From assembly GCF_000765905.2 (NCBI RefSeq), contig NZ_JRPL02000005.1:1-64000 (forward strand): a stretch of 64,000 bases of DNA. Reading direction: 5' to 3'. Both the position numbers and the translations under genes were made by a program. The notes beneath the pieces are model-generated. The model had not been told where the DNA came from, did no database searches, and saw nothing but the letters and a program-made list of their open reading frames with translations. Numbering within the stretch: position 1 is the first letter of the stretch; each line of letters starts with the position of its first letter. This document shows positions 17,243 to 26,536 of the stretch, in pieces. This stretch comes from Helicobacter trogontum (lineage in GTDB: Bacteria; Campylobacterota; Campylobacteria; Campylobacterales; Helicobacteraceae).

Positions 17243-17905
17243 TTAAGACATATAGAGTCTTGAATGTAGTGTCTCATGCAGCATACCTTGCATATCATTA
17301 TGTATAACTGCATTACAAAAATCATCTTCATCTAATGTTTGAATCTTTTCATATATAGACATAAAGTCTGTATGTAATTTTGCAAGTATAGCTTGTCCAT
17401 CATATTGGGAAAGTGGGATAAGCTTCACACAATTTGTAAGAGTATTTGAGATTTGTGCATATATATAGTGTTGCAAAGATTCCTTAAAATCAATACCCAT
17501 TGTTTTACAAAAAACCGCATAAGCACTAGGATGTGTAGGATATTTACACACTCTTATATATTCCTTAAATAACAAAGGCAAATCTAGCTTCATAGACTCT
17601 AAAGTTTTAATAAAAATGGAGCCAATTTTTTGCATACCTAGTCTTGTTTCCTTCGCTGGAGTTGAAGCATTCATCAAAGATTCCAAATATAAAATAGATT
17701 CTAGAGTTTCTGCTTCATAAACAAGCTTTATCATAAGTAAATCCGCATAAAGCATTTGTGTATAAAGTAGAGATTGCAGATAATTATAAGCCTCATCTTT
17801 ATTTGTGATTAAACCTTTCTGCACATAAGTTTCTAGTCCAAAAGACTGCGTATAGCTGCCAATAGGAAATGCTGAATCATTAATTTGTAAAAGCAAGAAA
17901 TTCAT
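17243..17905 (-). CDS. ureF: Urease accessory protein UreF
   Basis: UreF bridges UreH and UreG and acts as a gatekeeper for nickel insertion. The 220-residue helical protein has 'LLQINDSAFPIGSYTQSFGLETYV' at its start, the family signature, and 'HPSAYAVF' in the middle. It is slightly shorter than the H. pylori protein. A 61-base gap separates it from ureE; no promoter is evident there. Confidence 0.95.
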   Translation of the reverse strand: MNFLLLQINDSAFPIGSYTQSFGLETYVQKGLITNKDEAYNYLQSLLYTQMLYADLLMIKLVYEAETLESILYLESLMNASTPAKETRLGMQKIGSIFIKTLESMKLDLPLLFKEYIRVCKYPTHPSAYAVFCKTMGIDFKESLQHYIYAQISNTLTNCVKLIPLSQYDGQAILAKLHTDFMSIYEKIQTLDEDDFCNAVIHNDMQGMLHETLHSRLYMS

Positions 17906-17966
17906 GTTTTATAATCCTTTGCTTGATTGCTAATATATATTCAAAAGTTCTATAGCAGTGCATATC

Positions 17967-18479
17967 TCATTTACCATTTATTATTACTTTAAAATCTGTT
18001 CCAAGCTGTAACTTTGGCTCAACCGCCATAAGACTTGCTTGCAACCTATCTTTAGAGTTGAGCACTGCTTTCTCTTCTCTATAAAAAATACCATATTTAT
18101 CAAGCAATCTTTGCAAGGGTTTTTCATAGGGTGTGCGAAAGTGAAACGCACTCTCTCCAAGAAATAAGGGCAAATGATAGTTGCCAATCTCATAGCAAAG
18201 TCTTGCAATGTCAAGCTCTGTTTTTACATAAATACTTAGAATCTGTGTTGGCACAATGGAAACTGCAATGACATGTTCTTTATCCCTAAACACAATATCA
18301 CCATGATTTAACCCAATCATTAGAGGTTTTTCAAATCGCAATGCAATTTCTTTCCCCTGTGCTGAAGTATAACGTGCTATTCTTTTTCTTGTATCAAACC
18401 ACTCAATAAAGATGAAATCCACCAAGATATCAGCATGTGCCATATCCTTAAGATTCCCCAATATTTGTGTAACAAGCAT
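17967..18479 (-). CDS. ureE: Urease accessory nickel chaperone UreE
   Basis: UreE is the dimeric nickel-binding chaperone. The 170-residue protein has the N-terminal peptide-binding domain and the C-terminal metal domain, seen in 'LDIARLCYEIGNYHLPLFL', whose His matches the interfacial nickel ligand. It ends in VIINGK and has no histidine-rich tail, as in H. pylori, so nickel storage is limited. The start follows the ureI stop with no gap, so the two are coupled. Confidence 0.94.
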   Translation of the reverse strand: MLVTQILGNLKDMAHADILVDFIFIEWFDTRKRIARYTSAQGKEIALRFEKPLMIGLNHGDIVFRDKEHVIAVSIVPTQILSIYVKTELDIARLCYEIGNYHLPLFLGESAFHFRTPYEKPLQRLLDKYGIFYREEKAVLNSKDRLQASLMAVEPKLQLGTDFKVIINGK

Positions 18480-18992
18480 TTACAGACTCCAAATACCCGT
18501 CAATAATAACCAAGCAGGTATCCATGCTGTAAAAATACCTTCAAAAATAGCAAGATAAGGTGTAAATTTTAGCTCAATTTTCATAACACACTCAATAAAA
18601 CCTGTAAGCCACAAAAATCCCCATGCAAGCCATATTACTGCAAATAAAATATGAAGAGTATCATCTTGATAACTCAAATATGCAGCTGGAATAGAGTTTA
18701 TCGCAACAAAGAGGCTATACCAACCAAAAGCTCTTACATCAAGATTAAAGAGATTGTTGCAAGCAACGAATAAATAAGTAAAGCCAAACAATAAACCTGT
18801 AGCCGCAGCATAAAAATCGCTTTTATCATTATTGAAATCACCATGTACAATGGCTATAAGATTTACAACAACAGATAATAAACCTACAAAGATATTCATC
18901 ACCGCAGTCGTTTTTCCATCGATATTGCTGATACGACATATCCCATTACTGATAAGCACAATGGCTACATAAAGTAGTATAAGCCCCAACAT
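18480..18992 (-). CDS. ureI: Acid-activated urea channel UreI
   Basis: UreI is the inner membrane urea channel that feeds cytoplasmic urease. The 170-residue protein shows six hydrophobic segments and the family blocks 'ATGLLFGFTYLF', 'WYSLFVAIN', 'IPAA' and 'FTPYLAIFEGIFTAWIPAW'. It is about 25 residues shorter than H. pylori UreI; the losses are in the two periplasmic loops (after about residue 49 and after about 107). Only two histidines remain in the whole protein, His50 and His114. Periplasmic histidines are known to give the H. pylori channel its pH gating, so gating may differ here. It lies between ureB and ureE. Confidence 0.95.
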   Translation of the reverse strand: MLGLILLYVAIVLISNGICRISNIDGKTTAVMNIFVGLLSVVVNLIAIVHGDFNNDKSDFYAAATGLLFGFTYLFVACNNLFNLDVRAFGWYSLFVAINSIPAAYLSYQDDTLHILFAVIWLAWGFLWLTGFIECVMKIELKFTPYLAIFEGIFTAWIPAWLLLTGIWSL

Positions 18993-19004
18993 TATCGCTC
19001 CTTG

Positions 19005-20714
19005 TTAAAAAAGAGTGTAAAGTTGTCCTAAGGACACTTTATCAATTGGTTTTGAAGTGATTTTTTCTCCTCTCACTCTGACTTCATAGGTTTCAGAATC
19101 TACTTCTATTTTTTCTACAACATCATTATGTTTCATATCTCTTTTTGTGATATTTCTACAATTTTTGACTGGCAAAACATTTCTCTCTATACCATATTTT
19201 TCTTTGATATTAGAATCAAAAGCAACCTTTGACACAAATGTAAAGCCACAATCATATTTTGCACTGCCAATACTACCAAACATATCTGTATAAACCACAG
19301 GTTGTGGAGTTGGGATTGATGCGTTACTATCACCCATTTTTGCCGCAACAATCATACCATTTTTAATAATCATTTCGGGCTTCACTCCAAACATACTAGG
19401 CTTCCAAAGCACCAAATCCGCAATTTTATCTGTTTCAACAGAACCAACATAATCTGCAATGCCGTGTGCTATAGCAGGATTTATTGTATATTTTGCGATG
19501 TAACGTTTGATTCTAAAATTATCATTTTTGCCTTCTTCTTCCTTTAATGCACCAAATTCTCGTTTACATTTATCCGCAGTTTGCCAAGTCCTCATAATCA
19601 CTTCGCCAACTCGACCCATAGCTTGTGAATCAGAGCTCGTGATAGAAAAGATTCCCATATCATGGAGAGTATCTTCTGCTGCGATCGTTTCAGGTCGGAT
19701 TCTAGAATCTGCAAATGCTACATCCTCTTTAATATTTTTGTCTAAATGATGACATACCATAAGCATATCTAAATGTTCATCAGCTGTATTCTTTGTAAAG
19801 GGTATTGTAGGATTTGTTGAAGCAGGTAATACATTTAACTCTCCTGCCGCTTTAATAATGTCGGGAGCATGTCCACCGCCTGCGCCTTCTGTATGGAATG
19901 TATGGATTGTGCGTCCATTAATAGCTTCTAGCGTATCTTCCATACAACCAGCCTCATTGAGCGTATCAGTATGGATAGCAACTTGAACATCGTATCTATC
20001 TGCAATCTTTAATGCATGATTAATTGCTGCAGGTGTCGAACCCCAATCTTCATGGATTTTTAATCCCAACGCTCCAGCTTCTACTTGTTCACTCAATGCC
20101 TTCTCATTTGAGCTATTACCCTTGCCAAAAAAGCCAAAGTTCATAGCATATTGTTGTGTTGCTCTAATCATTTCGCGTATATGCCAACTACCTGGTGTAC
20201 AAGTTGTAGCACTTGTACCAGCGGCAGGACCAGTCCCACCACCAATCATCGTTGTAATACCGCTGTATAATGCAGTTGGAACCTGCGTGGGTGAGATAAA
20301 ATGTATATGTGTATCAATACCACCTGCAGTAACTATCAATCCCTCACCAGCGATGGCTTCTGTATTTGCACCAACAATAAGCTTATCACACACGCCATCT
20401 TGTGTATCTTTATTTCCAGCTTTTCCGATACCTGCAATTTTTCCATTTTTTATACCAATGTCTGCTTTATAGATTCCAGTGTAATCAATAATGACTGCAT
20501 TTGTAATTACAGTATCTAATTCATTCTCACTATCGCTTACAGATTGTGCCATACCATCTCTTATTGTTTTTCCGCCCCCAAACTTAATCTCTTCTCCATA
20601 TACCGCATAATCTTTTTCAATCTCTGCAAAAAGTTCTGTATCACCTAATCTTATTTTATCACCAGTTGTTGGTCCATACATAGAAACGTATTCTTGTCTT
20701 TTTATTTTTATCAT
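19005..20714 (-). CDS. ureB: Urease catalytic subunit (alpha), UreB
   Basis: The 569-residue subunit hydrolyses urea to ammonia and carbamate at a di-nickel centre. All ligands are in place at the H. pylori numbering: His136 and His138 in THIHF, the carbamylated Lys219 in GLKIHEDWG, His248, His274 in [13 protein letters not shown], and Asp362 in [10 protein letters not shown]. The catalytic flap histidine lies in CHHLD (322-323). Length equals that of H. pylori UreB. A 25-base gap with an AAGGAAAG site separates it from ureA. No sign of truncation. Confidence 0.98.
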   Translation of the reverse strand: MIKIKRQEYVSMYGPTTGDKIRLGDTELFAEIEKDYAVYGEEIKFGGGKTIRDGMAQSVSDSENELDTVITNAVIIDYTGIYKADIGIKNGKIAGIGKAGNKDTQDGVCDKLIVGANTEAIAGEGLIVTAGGIDTHIHFISPTQVPTALYSGITTMIGGGTGPAAGTSATTCTPGSWHIREMIRATQQYAMNFGFFGKGNSSNEKALSEQVEAGALGLKIHEDWGSTPAAINHALKIADRYDVQVAIHTDTLNEAGCMEDTLEAINGRTIHTFHTEGAGGGHAPDIIKAAGELNVLPASTNPTIPFTKNTADEHLDMLMVCHHLDKNIKEDVAFADSRIRPETIAAEDTLHDMGIFSITSSDSQAMGRVGEVIMRTWQTADKCKREFGALKEEEGKNDNFRIKRYIAKYTINPAIAHGIADYVGSVETDKIADLVLWKPSMFGVKPEMIIKNGMIVAAKMGDSNASIPTPQPVVYTDMFGSIGSAKYDCGFTFVSKVAFDSNIKEKYGIERNVLPVKNCRNITKRDMKHNDVVEKIEVDSETYEVRVRGEKITSKPIDKVSLGQLYTLF

Positions 20715-20739
20715 GTCTTTCCTTTCTCTAACTCTAAAC

Positions 20740-21417
20740 CTAGTTTATAAAACCTCTACTTTTTGCATTTTTCAAAGCCTGCTCTTTATTTGCCTCGCTT
20801 ATTTGCCCATCAACTAAATCATTAAAACCATGCAATCTTTGATTACCACCAAAGCTAACAAGATTTACGCTTTTAGTTTCTCCTGGCTCAAATCTTACAG
20901 ATGTACCAGATGCAATATCAAGCCTTTTGCCATAAGCCTTTTCTCTATCGAAAACCAAAAGTTTATTTGTTTCAAAAAAGTGGAAATGTGAGCCTACTTG
21001 TATAGGTCTATCACCTTTATTTGTGACTTTAATACTTATGGAATCTTTATTGGCGTTCAGCACAATTTCTTCATTTCTTAAGATAAACTCACCCGGATTA
21101 AGTTTGCCATCATCTTCAATAGGATTGTGGATTGTAACAAGCTTGGTGCCATCAGGAAAACTCGCCTCAATTTGCACATCATGAATCATACTTGCCACAC
21201 CTTCCATTACATCATCTGCTTTTAAAAGTGTTCGACCTAACTGCATCAGTTCAGCGACGCTTTTTTTACCTTCTCGTGCATATTCCATAATCTCCATGGA
21301 AATATAGGCAACAGATTCTACATAATTTAACTTTATGCCTTTTTCCTTACGACTCTTCGCTAATGTGCCAGCATAATGCAGCATCATTTTATCTAACTCT
21401 CTGGGGGTCAATCTCAT
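20740..21417 (-). CDS. ureA: Urease structural subunit UreA (gamma-beta fusion)
   Basis: In Helicobacter one subunit joins the gamma and beta chains of other ureases. The 225-residue protein has the gamma part (1-100, starting [17 protein letters not shown]) and the beta part (about 105-225, with [19 protein letters not shown] and RFEPGE). I chose the ATG at 21417 because an AAAGGAAT site precedes it and the family starts there; an open frame extends 21 codons upstream without support. It is the first gene of the operon. The 370 bases upstream contain AT-rich direct repeats (ATAATATA) that could hold the promoter and a nickel-regulator site, but I cannot define either. Confidence 0.96.
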   Translation of the reverse strand: MRLTPRELDKMMLHYAGTLAKSRKEKGIKLNYVESVAYISMEIMEYAREGKKSVAELMQLGRTLLKADDVMEGVASMIHDVQIEASFPDGTKLVTIHNPIEDDGKLNPGEFILRNEEIVLNANKDSISIKVTNKGDRPIQVGSHFHFFETNKLLVFDREKAYGKRLDIASGTSVRFEPGETKSVNLVSFGGNQRLHGFNDLVDGQISEANKEQALKNAKSRGFIN

Positions 21418-21787
21418 CGGTATTCCTTTATAACTAAAAAATAATCGCAAACGCCAGTTAAGTATTACCTTATAAGGCAAACAATTAGCAATATATTTTA
21501 TATTATGTTGATTTTATGGTAAGTTTCCAATCTTATATTATCTTTTTGACACCTTTTTCTTGAAAAACTGCTTCTTTCGCTTTCTTTAATAAACTTCTAT
21601 ATAATCAACTTTTTTTACATAAAAAGTTTTACAATTTAAAAATTATCTAGAGATATTTTGCAAAGGTTTTATTTGTATTTGTATAGAATCTAACTGCAAG
21701 TTACTTTCTGAAGAAATTTTGCTTTGAGTATCTTTAATAAAATTTCACTCAAAGCATATAAAAAATTACACGATATGATTTGAGAAT
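21418..21787. other. Upstream region of the urease operon
   Basis: This 370-base stretch lies between the leftward lpoB-like gene and ureA. On the minus strand GATAATATAAGATTGG and CATAATATAAAATATA about 30 bases apart are the most promoter-like parts, at roughly 21490-21545. I could not match a full NikR box. No other gene is seen. Confidence 0.35.
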
Positions 21788-22396
21788 CTACCACGATACT
21801 TTACTATTTGGGGCTACTTTTATAATATGTGTATTTTCATCCCACTCTACCATACCCGTTTTTATATTTGTAAGCGTTAAGGTAAATGAATAATCTACTC
21901 TTTGTTTTTTACCTACTCTCGTATTTCTTTGTACAATAACACCTGACAGAGAAAGGTTTGGAGCAATCAGTGTGCCTTTTTCTGTTGTTGTATATTGATT
22001 AAATTCATCATTCTCTCTTAAATTTCTCGTATTATAAATCATATTGTCAGTTGTGCCACCACTACCACTGATCGCATTTGTAAGTTGAAATTTTCCACTC
22101 TTACGCATAGCTCTTGCTACTTTGCCTGTTAGCTCTCGCACATCAACTTGTTGCATAGTATCATTAATTACATCAGAGATAGCAAGCACTTGTTTGTTTT
22201 CTAGACCTAACACATATTCGCTATTCAAAAGACTTTGCACACTTTTATGCACTGCCGCCTCAATATCATGATAATCTATACCTACACTCGTATATTCTGC
22301 CGAATCTTGTGTATCAACATAGCTTACCTTACCGCCACAACCAATTATGCCAATAGCTGTAATGCCTATCACTACAGCTTTCGTCCATTTATACAT
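21788..22396 (-). CDS. LpoB-like outer membrane lipoprotein
   Basis: The 202-residue protein has a lipoprotein signal (hydrophobic 8-19, lipobox IIGC with Cys20). The mature part fits the LpoB/PBP-activator family: 'SVGIDYHDIEAAVHKSVQSLL', 'VLAISDVINDTMQQVDVRELTGKV' and 'SGVIVQRNTRVGKKQRVDYSFTLTLTNIKTGMVEW'. LpoB proteins reach from the outer membrane to stimulate peptidoglycan synthases; whether this one does is inference. It directly follows the COG3014-like gene, stop to start, and the pair is probably one operon. Confidence 0.75.
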   Translation of the reverse strand: MYKWTKAVVIGITAIGIIGCGGKVSYVDTQDSAEYTSVGIDYHDIEAAVHKSVQSLLNSEYVLGLENKQVLAISDVINDTMQQVDVRELTGKVARAMRKSGKFQLTNAISGSGGTTDNMIYNTRNLRENDEFNQYTTTEKGTLIAPNLSLSGVIVQRNTRVGKKQRVDYSFTLTLTNIKTGMVEWDENTHIIKVAPNSKVSW

Positions 22397-23881
22397 TTAA
22401 TCTCCTTTAATAACAGTATGAGCTACTGTGCCGCGATGCACACGCAAATACATAATATTATCCGTTAGGACGCACAATCTATCTTCATTGCCATTTTCAT
22501 AATATCGTTTGAAAAATTTGATTCTAGCAGAGACATCTTTAGGCTTTGCTTTAATGAGTGTATCCAACTGATCTTTACTTGCTATTCTAGCTACCCTAGC
22601 ATTGCATTCTTTAGTTATTGGAATCTCCAACAGCATATCGTTATTACCATAAACCTTTATGCTAGATTCTGTATTGGGGATTCTAGCTATCCATACACTA
22701 TCTGATAAAACAATACTTGAACGTAAGTCAGCAGCAGTGGTAGCACGAAAAGCTAGGGCACTTGCAAGTCCAATAATCGCACCATATTCGTTACCAGCCG
22801 CACTAAGTGCTGATGTAATACCAAACTTCACCAATGCTCCAACTATGGCACGAGTAATTATTGATGGAAGTTGTTTTTCAAATTCACTCGCAAAAAGATT
22901 ACTAACATTACTTATCAAATCTGCATCTGTGGCATTTATTTTGTAGGCACTATATGTAGGTTTTCCATTGACAAAGTCTGGTAAGGCTAAATTTATCGCA
23001 TTTATACCATTACCAGTTACAAGTGGTTGTGAGATTGTTAATTCTTTTTTTCGTGCCAAACTCCCATCTTCAATGATAACCCAAGTAAATTTAGGATATT
23101 CTACTTTACCTTTACGAGATTCTAGGAGTTGCATATCTCTTGCTACAAGCTGGGCTTTGCTAATACCATAGGATTCCTTTAATAAATCAATAGATTTAGT
23201 AAAATCTTTTTCAATCATAAAATACAAACCAGAAACATAAGGTATAAGTGGGTTTATCATATCTTTATATACTGCGAACTGCCCCAAATTTGTATATTTT
23301 GTATTCAAAATATTATTCAATTCAGAATCTTTTGTGTTTGTTTCATAAAACGTGCTTTTTGCTTCCTCATTTGCTTCTTTTATTGTCTCATCATGTGCCT
23401 TTTTTATCTCTTTGCTATAATATTCCTTTGCTCTTCTCTGCCTATCATTTGCTCGGTTAAACTCAATCCTTGCTTGCACATTATCCCCTAAACTAGAGAA
23501 TGCAAGGGCTTTATAAAAGTTTAATAATGCTCCTTCAAAAATCATACCATGATAGGGCATTGCCATATCATTACTCAAAGTTGCACCCACGTTTTCACCC
23601 ACACTAGATAGCAAACCTTTTTCTTCATAAATCTTAAACTGCACTTCTGCCTGCTCTAAATCATCAATACTAAAATGTGCACCAAAATATGAGAACGTAA
23701 GAAAACCAGATTGCATTTTCCACAAAAGCCAATCATTGGACTTATTCTTCGTGGCTTTTTGTAAAGTTTTATAGGTTTGCGTGTAATGTTGTGTATCGTA
23801 TTCTCTCTTAATTTGTGTATCGTATGGAGAACAAGCGGATAAAAAAAATCCAATTAAGACAAAAATAATAAAATTTTTCAA
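22397..23881 (-). CDS. COG3014-like lipoprotein with TPR-like helices
   Basis: This protein of about 494 residues starts best at a TTG (23881), four bases after GAGGA. That gives KNFIIFVLIGFFLSACSP, a textbook lipoprotein signal, and leaves a sensible gap to the divergent gene. The N-terminal half is helical with TPR-like repeats ('ALLNFYKALAFSSLGDNVQARIEFNRANDRQRRAKEYY'); the C-terminal half has 'FVNGKPTYSAYKINATDADLISNVSNLFASEFEKQLPSIITRAIVGALVKF'-type sequence seen in COG3014 proteins. These often sit beside LpoB-like genes. The function is not established; an envelope role is likely. Confidence 0.65.
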   Translation of the reverse strand: MKNFIIFVLIGFFLSACSPYDTQIKREYDTQHYTQTYKTLQKATKNKSNDWLLWKMQSGFLTFSYFGAHFSIDDLEQAEVQFKIYEEKGLLSSVGENVGATLSNDMAMPYHGMIFEGALLNFYKALAFSSLGDNVQARIEFNRANDRQRRAKEYYSKEIKKAHDETIKEANEEAKSTFYETNTKDSELNNILNTKYTNLGQFAVYKDMINPLIPYVSGLYFMIEKDFTKSIDLLKESYGISKAQLVARDMQLLESRKGKVEYPKFTWVIIEDGSLARKKELTISQPLVTGNGINAINLALPDFVNGKPTYSAYKINATDADLISNVSNLFASEFEKQLPSIITRAIVGALVKFGITSALSAAGNEYGAIIGLASALAFRATTAADLRSSIVLSDSVWIARIPNTESSIKVYGNNDMLLEIPITKECNARVARIASKDQLDTLIKAKPKDVSARIKFFKRYYENGNEDRLCVLTDNIMYLRVHRGTVAHTVIKGD

Positions 23882-23970
23882 AGTTTCCTCGATACTATTG
23901 TAAAGTTTTTCTCTAAAATCATGAAATACTAATATAATTTCATGCAAAAATCAATTATTTGGGAGTAAAT

Positions 23971-24909
23971 ATGATGAAAAAGTCCTTTATAGTGTTTATC
24001 ATTGCTATATTATCGCTCTTTGGGGTTATGTATGCAAAAAGCTACTGGGGACAAGGAGATTCTCACTATAAATCAAACTATCATGGACAAAGTTCATATT
24101 ACAATGATCAATATAATGCACAAGTTGACTATGATTATGCATATAATCTCTATAAAAGAGGTGATTTAGAGGCTGCTTTATCCACATTTGCAAGACTTTG
24201 CGAACAAAATAATTATATTGCATGTTTGTCTGCTGGGATTGTGCAGGGTAAGTTACTTGATAATCTAGATTCCAATAGGAAATTTTTTCAATCAGATCAA
24301 AAGAGGAAAAAAGCAGAATATTACAATGCGATGATGGCATTTTACACAAAAGCATGCAATGGCGGCAACTATGATGCATGCAATAATCTTGCGTTCTATG
24401 AGCATACCACAAAGGCACAAAAAGACAAAGAAAAAAGAGATGAAGAAAACGCAAAAAGGGAACATAATAGAGCAATAGAGCTTTATGTAAAATCATGTCA
24501 AGCTGGAAATAAAGAAGCATGTCAAAATCTAGGCGTCATATATAGTGGGAATTTAGAAGATAAAGACAAACAGAGTGCAAACCTCATGCAGGCACAAAAC
24601 TACTATGGTAGGAGCTGTAATATGGGTGATAATGTAGCATGTTTTAATCTTGGTGTATTACGCTACAATTACGCAAAAACAACAAGTGATTATGCACAAG
24701 CAATTCAGTATTTTAATCAAGCATGCGAAGGCAGTTATCCTGCTGCATGTCTCAACCTTGGAATAATCTATGAACGCGGTGTCACACAAGATATAAACGA
24801 GGATATAGCAAAGGCTATGCAATACTATACGAAAGCATGTTATCTGCAAAATGCTGATGCCTGTACTTACCTTGCAAAACTTGCCAATAAACGTAAAAAA
24901 ATGCAGTAA
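23971..24909 (+). CDS. Hcp-type cysteine-rich Sel1-repeat protein
   Basis: The exported 312-residue protein has a signal peptide (cleavage after about residue 22, VMYAK) and six Sel1-like repeats each with a C-x7-C pair (for example CNGGNYDAC, CQAGNKEAC, CNMGDNVAC). Disulfide-linked Sel1 repeats are the mark of the Helicobacter cysteine-rich proteins, some of which bind penicillin or are secreted and immunogenic. I start at ATG 23971, five bases after GGGAG; a TTG 12 bases upstream lacks a site. A charged stretch of Lys/Asp/Glu breaks the third repeat. It is divergent from the COG3014-like gene. Confidence 0.87.
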   Translation: MMKKSFIVFIIAILSLFGVMYAKSYWGQGDSHYKSNYHGQSSYYNDQYNAQVDYDYAYNLYKRGDLEAALSTFARLCEQNNYIACLSAGIVQGKLLDNLDSNRKFFQSDQKRKKAEYYNAMMAFYTKACNGGNYDACNNLAFYEHTTKAQKDKEKRDEENAKREHNRAIELYVKSCQAGNKEACQNLGVIYSGNLEDKDKQSANLMQAQNYYGRSCNMGDNVACFNLGVLRYNYAKTTSDYAQAIQYFNQACEGSYPAACLNLGIIYERGVTQDINEDIAKAMQYYTKACYLQNADACTYLAKLANKRKKMQ

Positions 24910-25039
24910 TATTTTACTTATGAAGTTTTTTATTGAGAGTTAAAGAAGTTTATGCTAGAATATTTGAGGTTTTAGTAAAATAATTATACAGACTATGTGT
25001 ATATAGAATCTTGGGTGCATTTTTCAGAAGGTTATGGTT

Positions 25040-25645
25040 ATGAAGATTCACAAATGTGCGTTTGGAGAATATCAAACAAATGCTTATATATTGCAATTCA
25101 ATGGTTTTGAGTTCGTAGTAGATCCAGGTTATGGTGCGACAGATTGGGTTTTAAGAAATACTACAAACTTGCAAGCAATCCTTATTACACATGGACACTT
25201 TGATCATATTTGGGATACTTCTAAGCTGCAAGAGAAGACACAAGCAAAAGTATATTGTCCTGTTCAGGATTCTTTCATGCTGGAGTCAGATTGCTTTAAT
25301 TTAGGACTAACACCATGTAAAGCAGATACATATGTGGATAACAATAAAAATGTTGTATGTCTCAATATAAATGGTGTTGATGTGAAATATTGGCATTTTC
25401 CTGGTCATACGCCTGGTTGCAGCATCATAGAGGTGTGTGGACATATTTTTAGCGGTGATTTTGTTTTTCAAAGAAGTATCGGACGATATGACTTTCCATA
25501 TTCAAATAGTAACGATATGAAAGAATCTTTGGAGCGGTTTTTGCAAATCAAAGAAGACTTACCTATCCATCCAGGGCATGGCGAAGATACTTCAATATTT
25601 GCAGAATCATATAATATACCCATATGGATAAAGCATATCGCATAA
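25040..25645 (+). CDS. MBL-fold metallo-hydrolase (glyoxalase II-like)
   Basis: The 201-residue protein is a compact metallo-beta-lactamase-fold hydrolase. Metal motifs are THGHFDHIWD, PGHTPGCS and SGDFVF, with a final HPGHGEDT. Such proteins hydrolyse thioesters such as S-lactoylglutathione or act on related substrates; the true substrate is unknown. The ATG at 25040 is better spaced from AGAAGG than the one six bases upstream. It heads the run MBL-thiF-motA-motB, which is also found in H. pylori. Confidence 0.85.
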   Translation: MKIHKCAFGEYQTNAYILQFNGFEFVVDPGYGATDWVLRNTTNLQAILITHGHFDHIWDTSKLQEKTQAKVYCPVQDSFMLESDCFNLGLTPCKADTYVDNNKNVVCLNINGVDVKYWHFPGHTPGCSIIEVCGHIFSGDFVFQRSIGRYDFPYSNSNDMKESLERFLQIKEDLPIHPGHGEDTSIFAESYNIPIWIKHIA

Positions 25646-25666
25646 TAATAATTTGGTAGGTATAAG

Positions 25667-26449
25667 ATGGAACAAGAAGAAGTATTAAAAGAGCGGTATC
25701 TAAGGCATTTAATGCTTGAAGATGTTGGGGAAGAGGGACAAAAGAAGCTTGATAATGCAAAAGTCCTAGTGATTGGTGCTGGGGGATTAGGCTCACCTGT
25801 GTGTTTATATTTAGCAGCTGCTGGCATTGGTCGCATAGGAATATTAGACTATGATATTGTTGAAGTGAGTAATTTGCAAAGACAGATTATACATGCAACT
25901 TCAGATATAGGCAAAGCTAAAATTTCATCAGCACAAGTAAAAATGAAGAATTTGAATCCAAATGTAAGAATTGATACTTATTTTGAAAAACTCACAACAA
26001 ATAATGCTTTGCCAATTATGCAAAATTACGACTTTATTATTGATGCTACTGATAATTTTGCAGGTAAATTTCTTATCAATGATGCTTGTGTGTTACTCAA
26101 TAAGCCATTTAGTCATGCAGGTGTTTTAAAATATCGTGGACAAACTATGACAATTTTACCACATGAAAGTGCATGTTTTGCATGTGCATTTGATGAACCA
26201 CCTGCAAAAGAACTTAATGCAATATTTCGGGCAGGGCTTTTTGGTGTTGTTCCTGGTATCATAGGTTGCATACAAGCAAGTGAAGCAATCAAATATATAC
26301 TAAACCTTGGTGAGCTACTCACTAACACACTGCTAACAATGGATATTAAGACCATGAATTTTAGAAAAGTAGCAATTCATAAAAACCCTGATTGTCGTGT
26401 ATGCTCCAAAGAAAATGGAATTAAGGAGTTAAAAGCGTACCATGAGTAA
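25667..26449 (+). CDS. thiF: ThiF/MoeB-type adenylyltransferase
   Basis: The 260-residue E1-like enzyme activates the C-terminal glycine of ThiS (or MoaD). It has the nucleotide-binding GAGGLGSPVCLYLAAAGIG, 'DYDIVEVSNLQRQIIH' with the substrate Arg, 'DATDNFAGKFLINDAC', and one CxxC-type zinc ligand set near the C-terminus (CRVC; ACFACAF earlier). It follows the MBL gene by 21 bases, so both are likely on one message. Its ThiS partner would be the protein encoded at 7763. Confidence 0.88.
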   Translation: MEQEEVLKERYLRHLMLEDVGEEGQKKLDNAKVLVIGAGGLGSPVCLYLAAAGIGRIGILDYDIVEVSNLQRQIIHATSDIGKAKISSAQVKMKNLNPNVRIDTYFEKLTTNNALPIMQNYDFIIDATDNFAGKFLINDACVLLNKPFSHAGVLKYRGQTMTILPHESACFACAFDEPPAKELNAIFRAGLFGVVPGIIGCIQASEAIKYILNLGELLTNTLLTMDIKTMNFRKVAIHKNPDCRVCSKENGIKELKAYHE

Positions 26450-26487
26450 AACGAGACAAAATAAGGTATTAAATAAAACTGCAAAGC

Positions 26488-26504
26488 TGGCATACAGTTT
26501 GCTT
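26488..26504 (+). promoter_or_regulatory. Sigma-54-type promoter for motA
   Basis: TGGCATA-CAGT-TTGCTT matches the RpoN consensus (TGGCACG-N4-TTGCW) at the essential GG (26489-26490) and GC (26501-26502) with exact spacing. It ends 32 bases before the motA ATG, giving a short leader with an AGAGAGGAT ribosome site. Confidence 0.6.
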
Positions 26505-26536
26505 AGTTTACATCTAACTATTAAGAGAGGATAGGT

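Noticed and set aside
21418-21545. NikR box before ureA
   Set aside because: AT-rich palindrome-like pieces exist, but none matches the full spaced consensus well enough to call.
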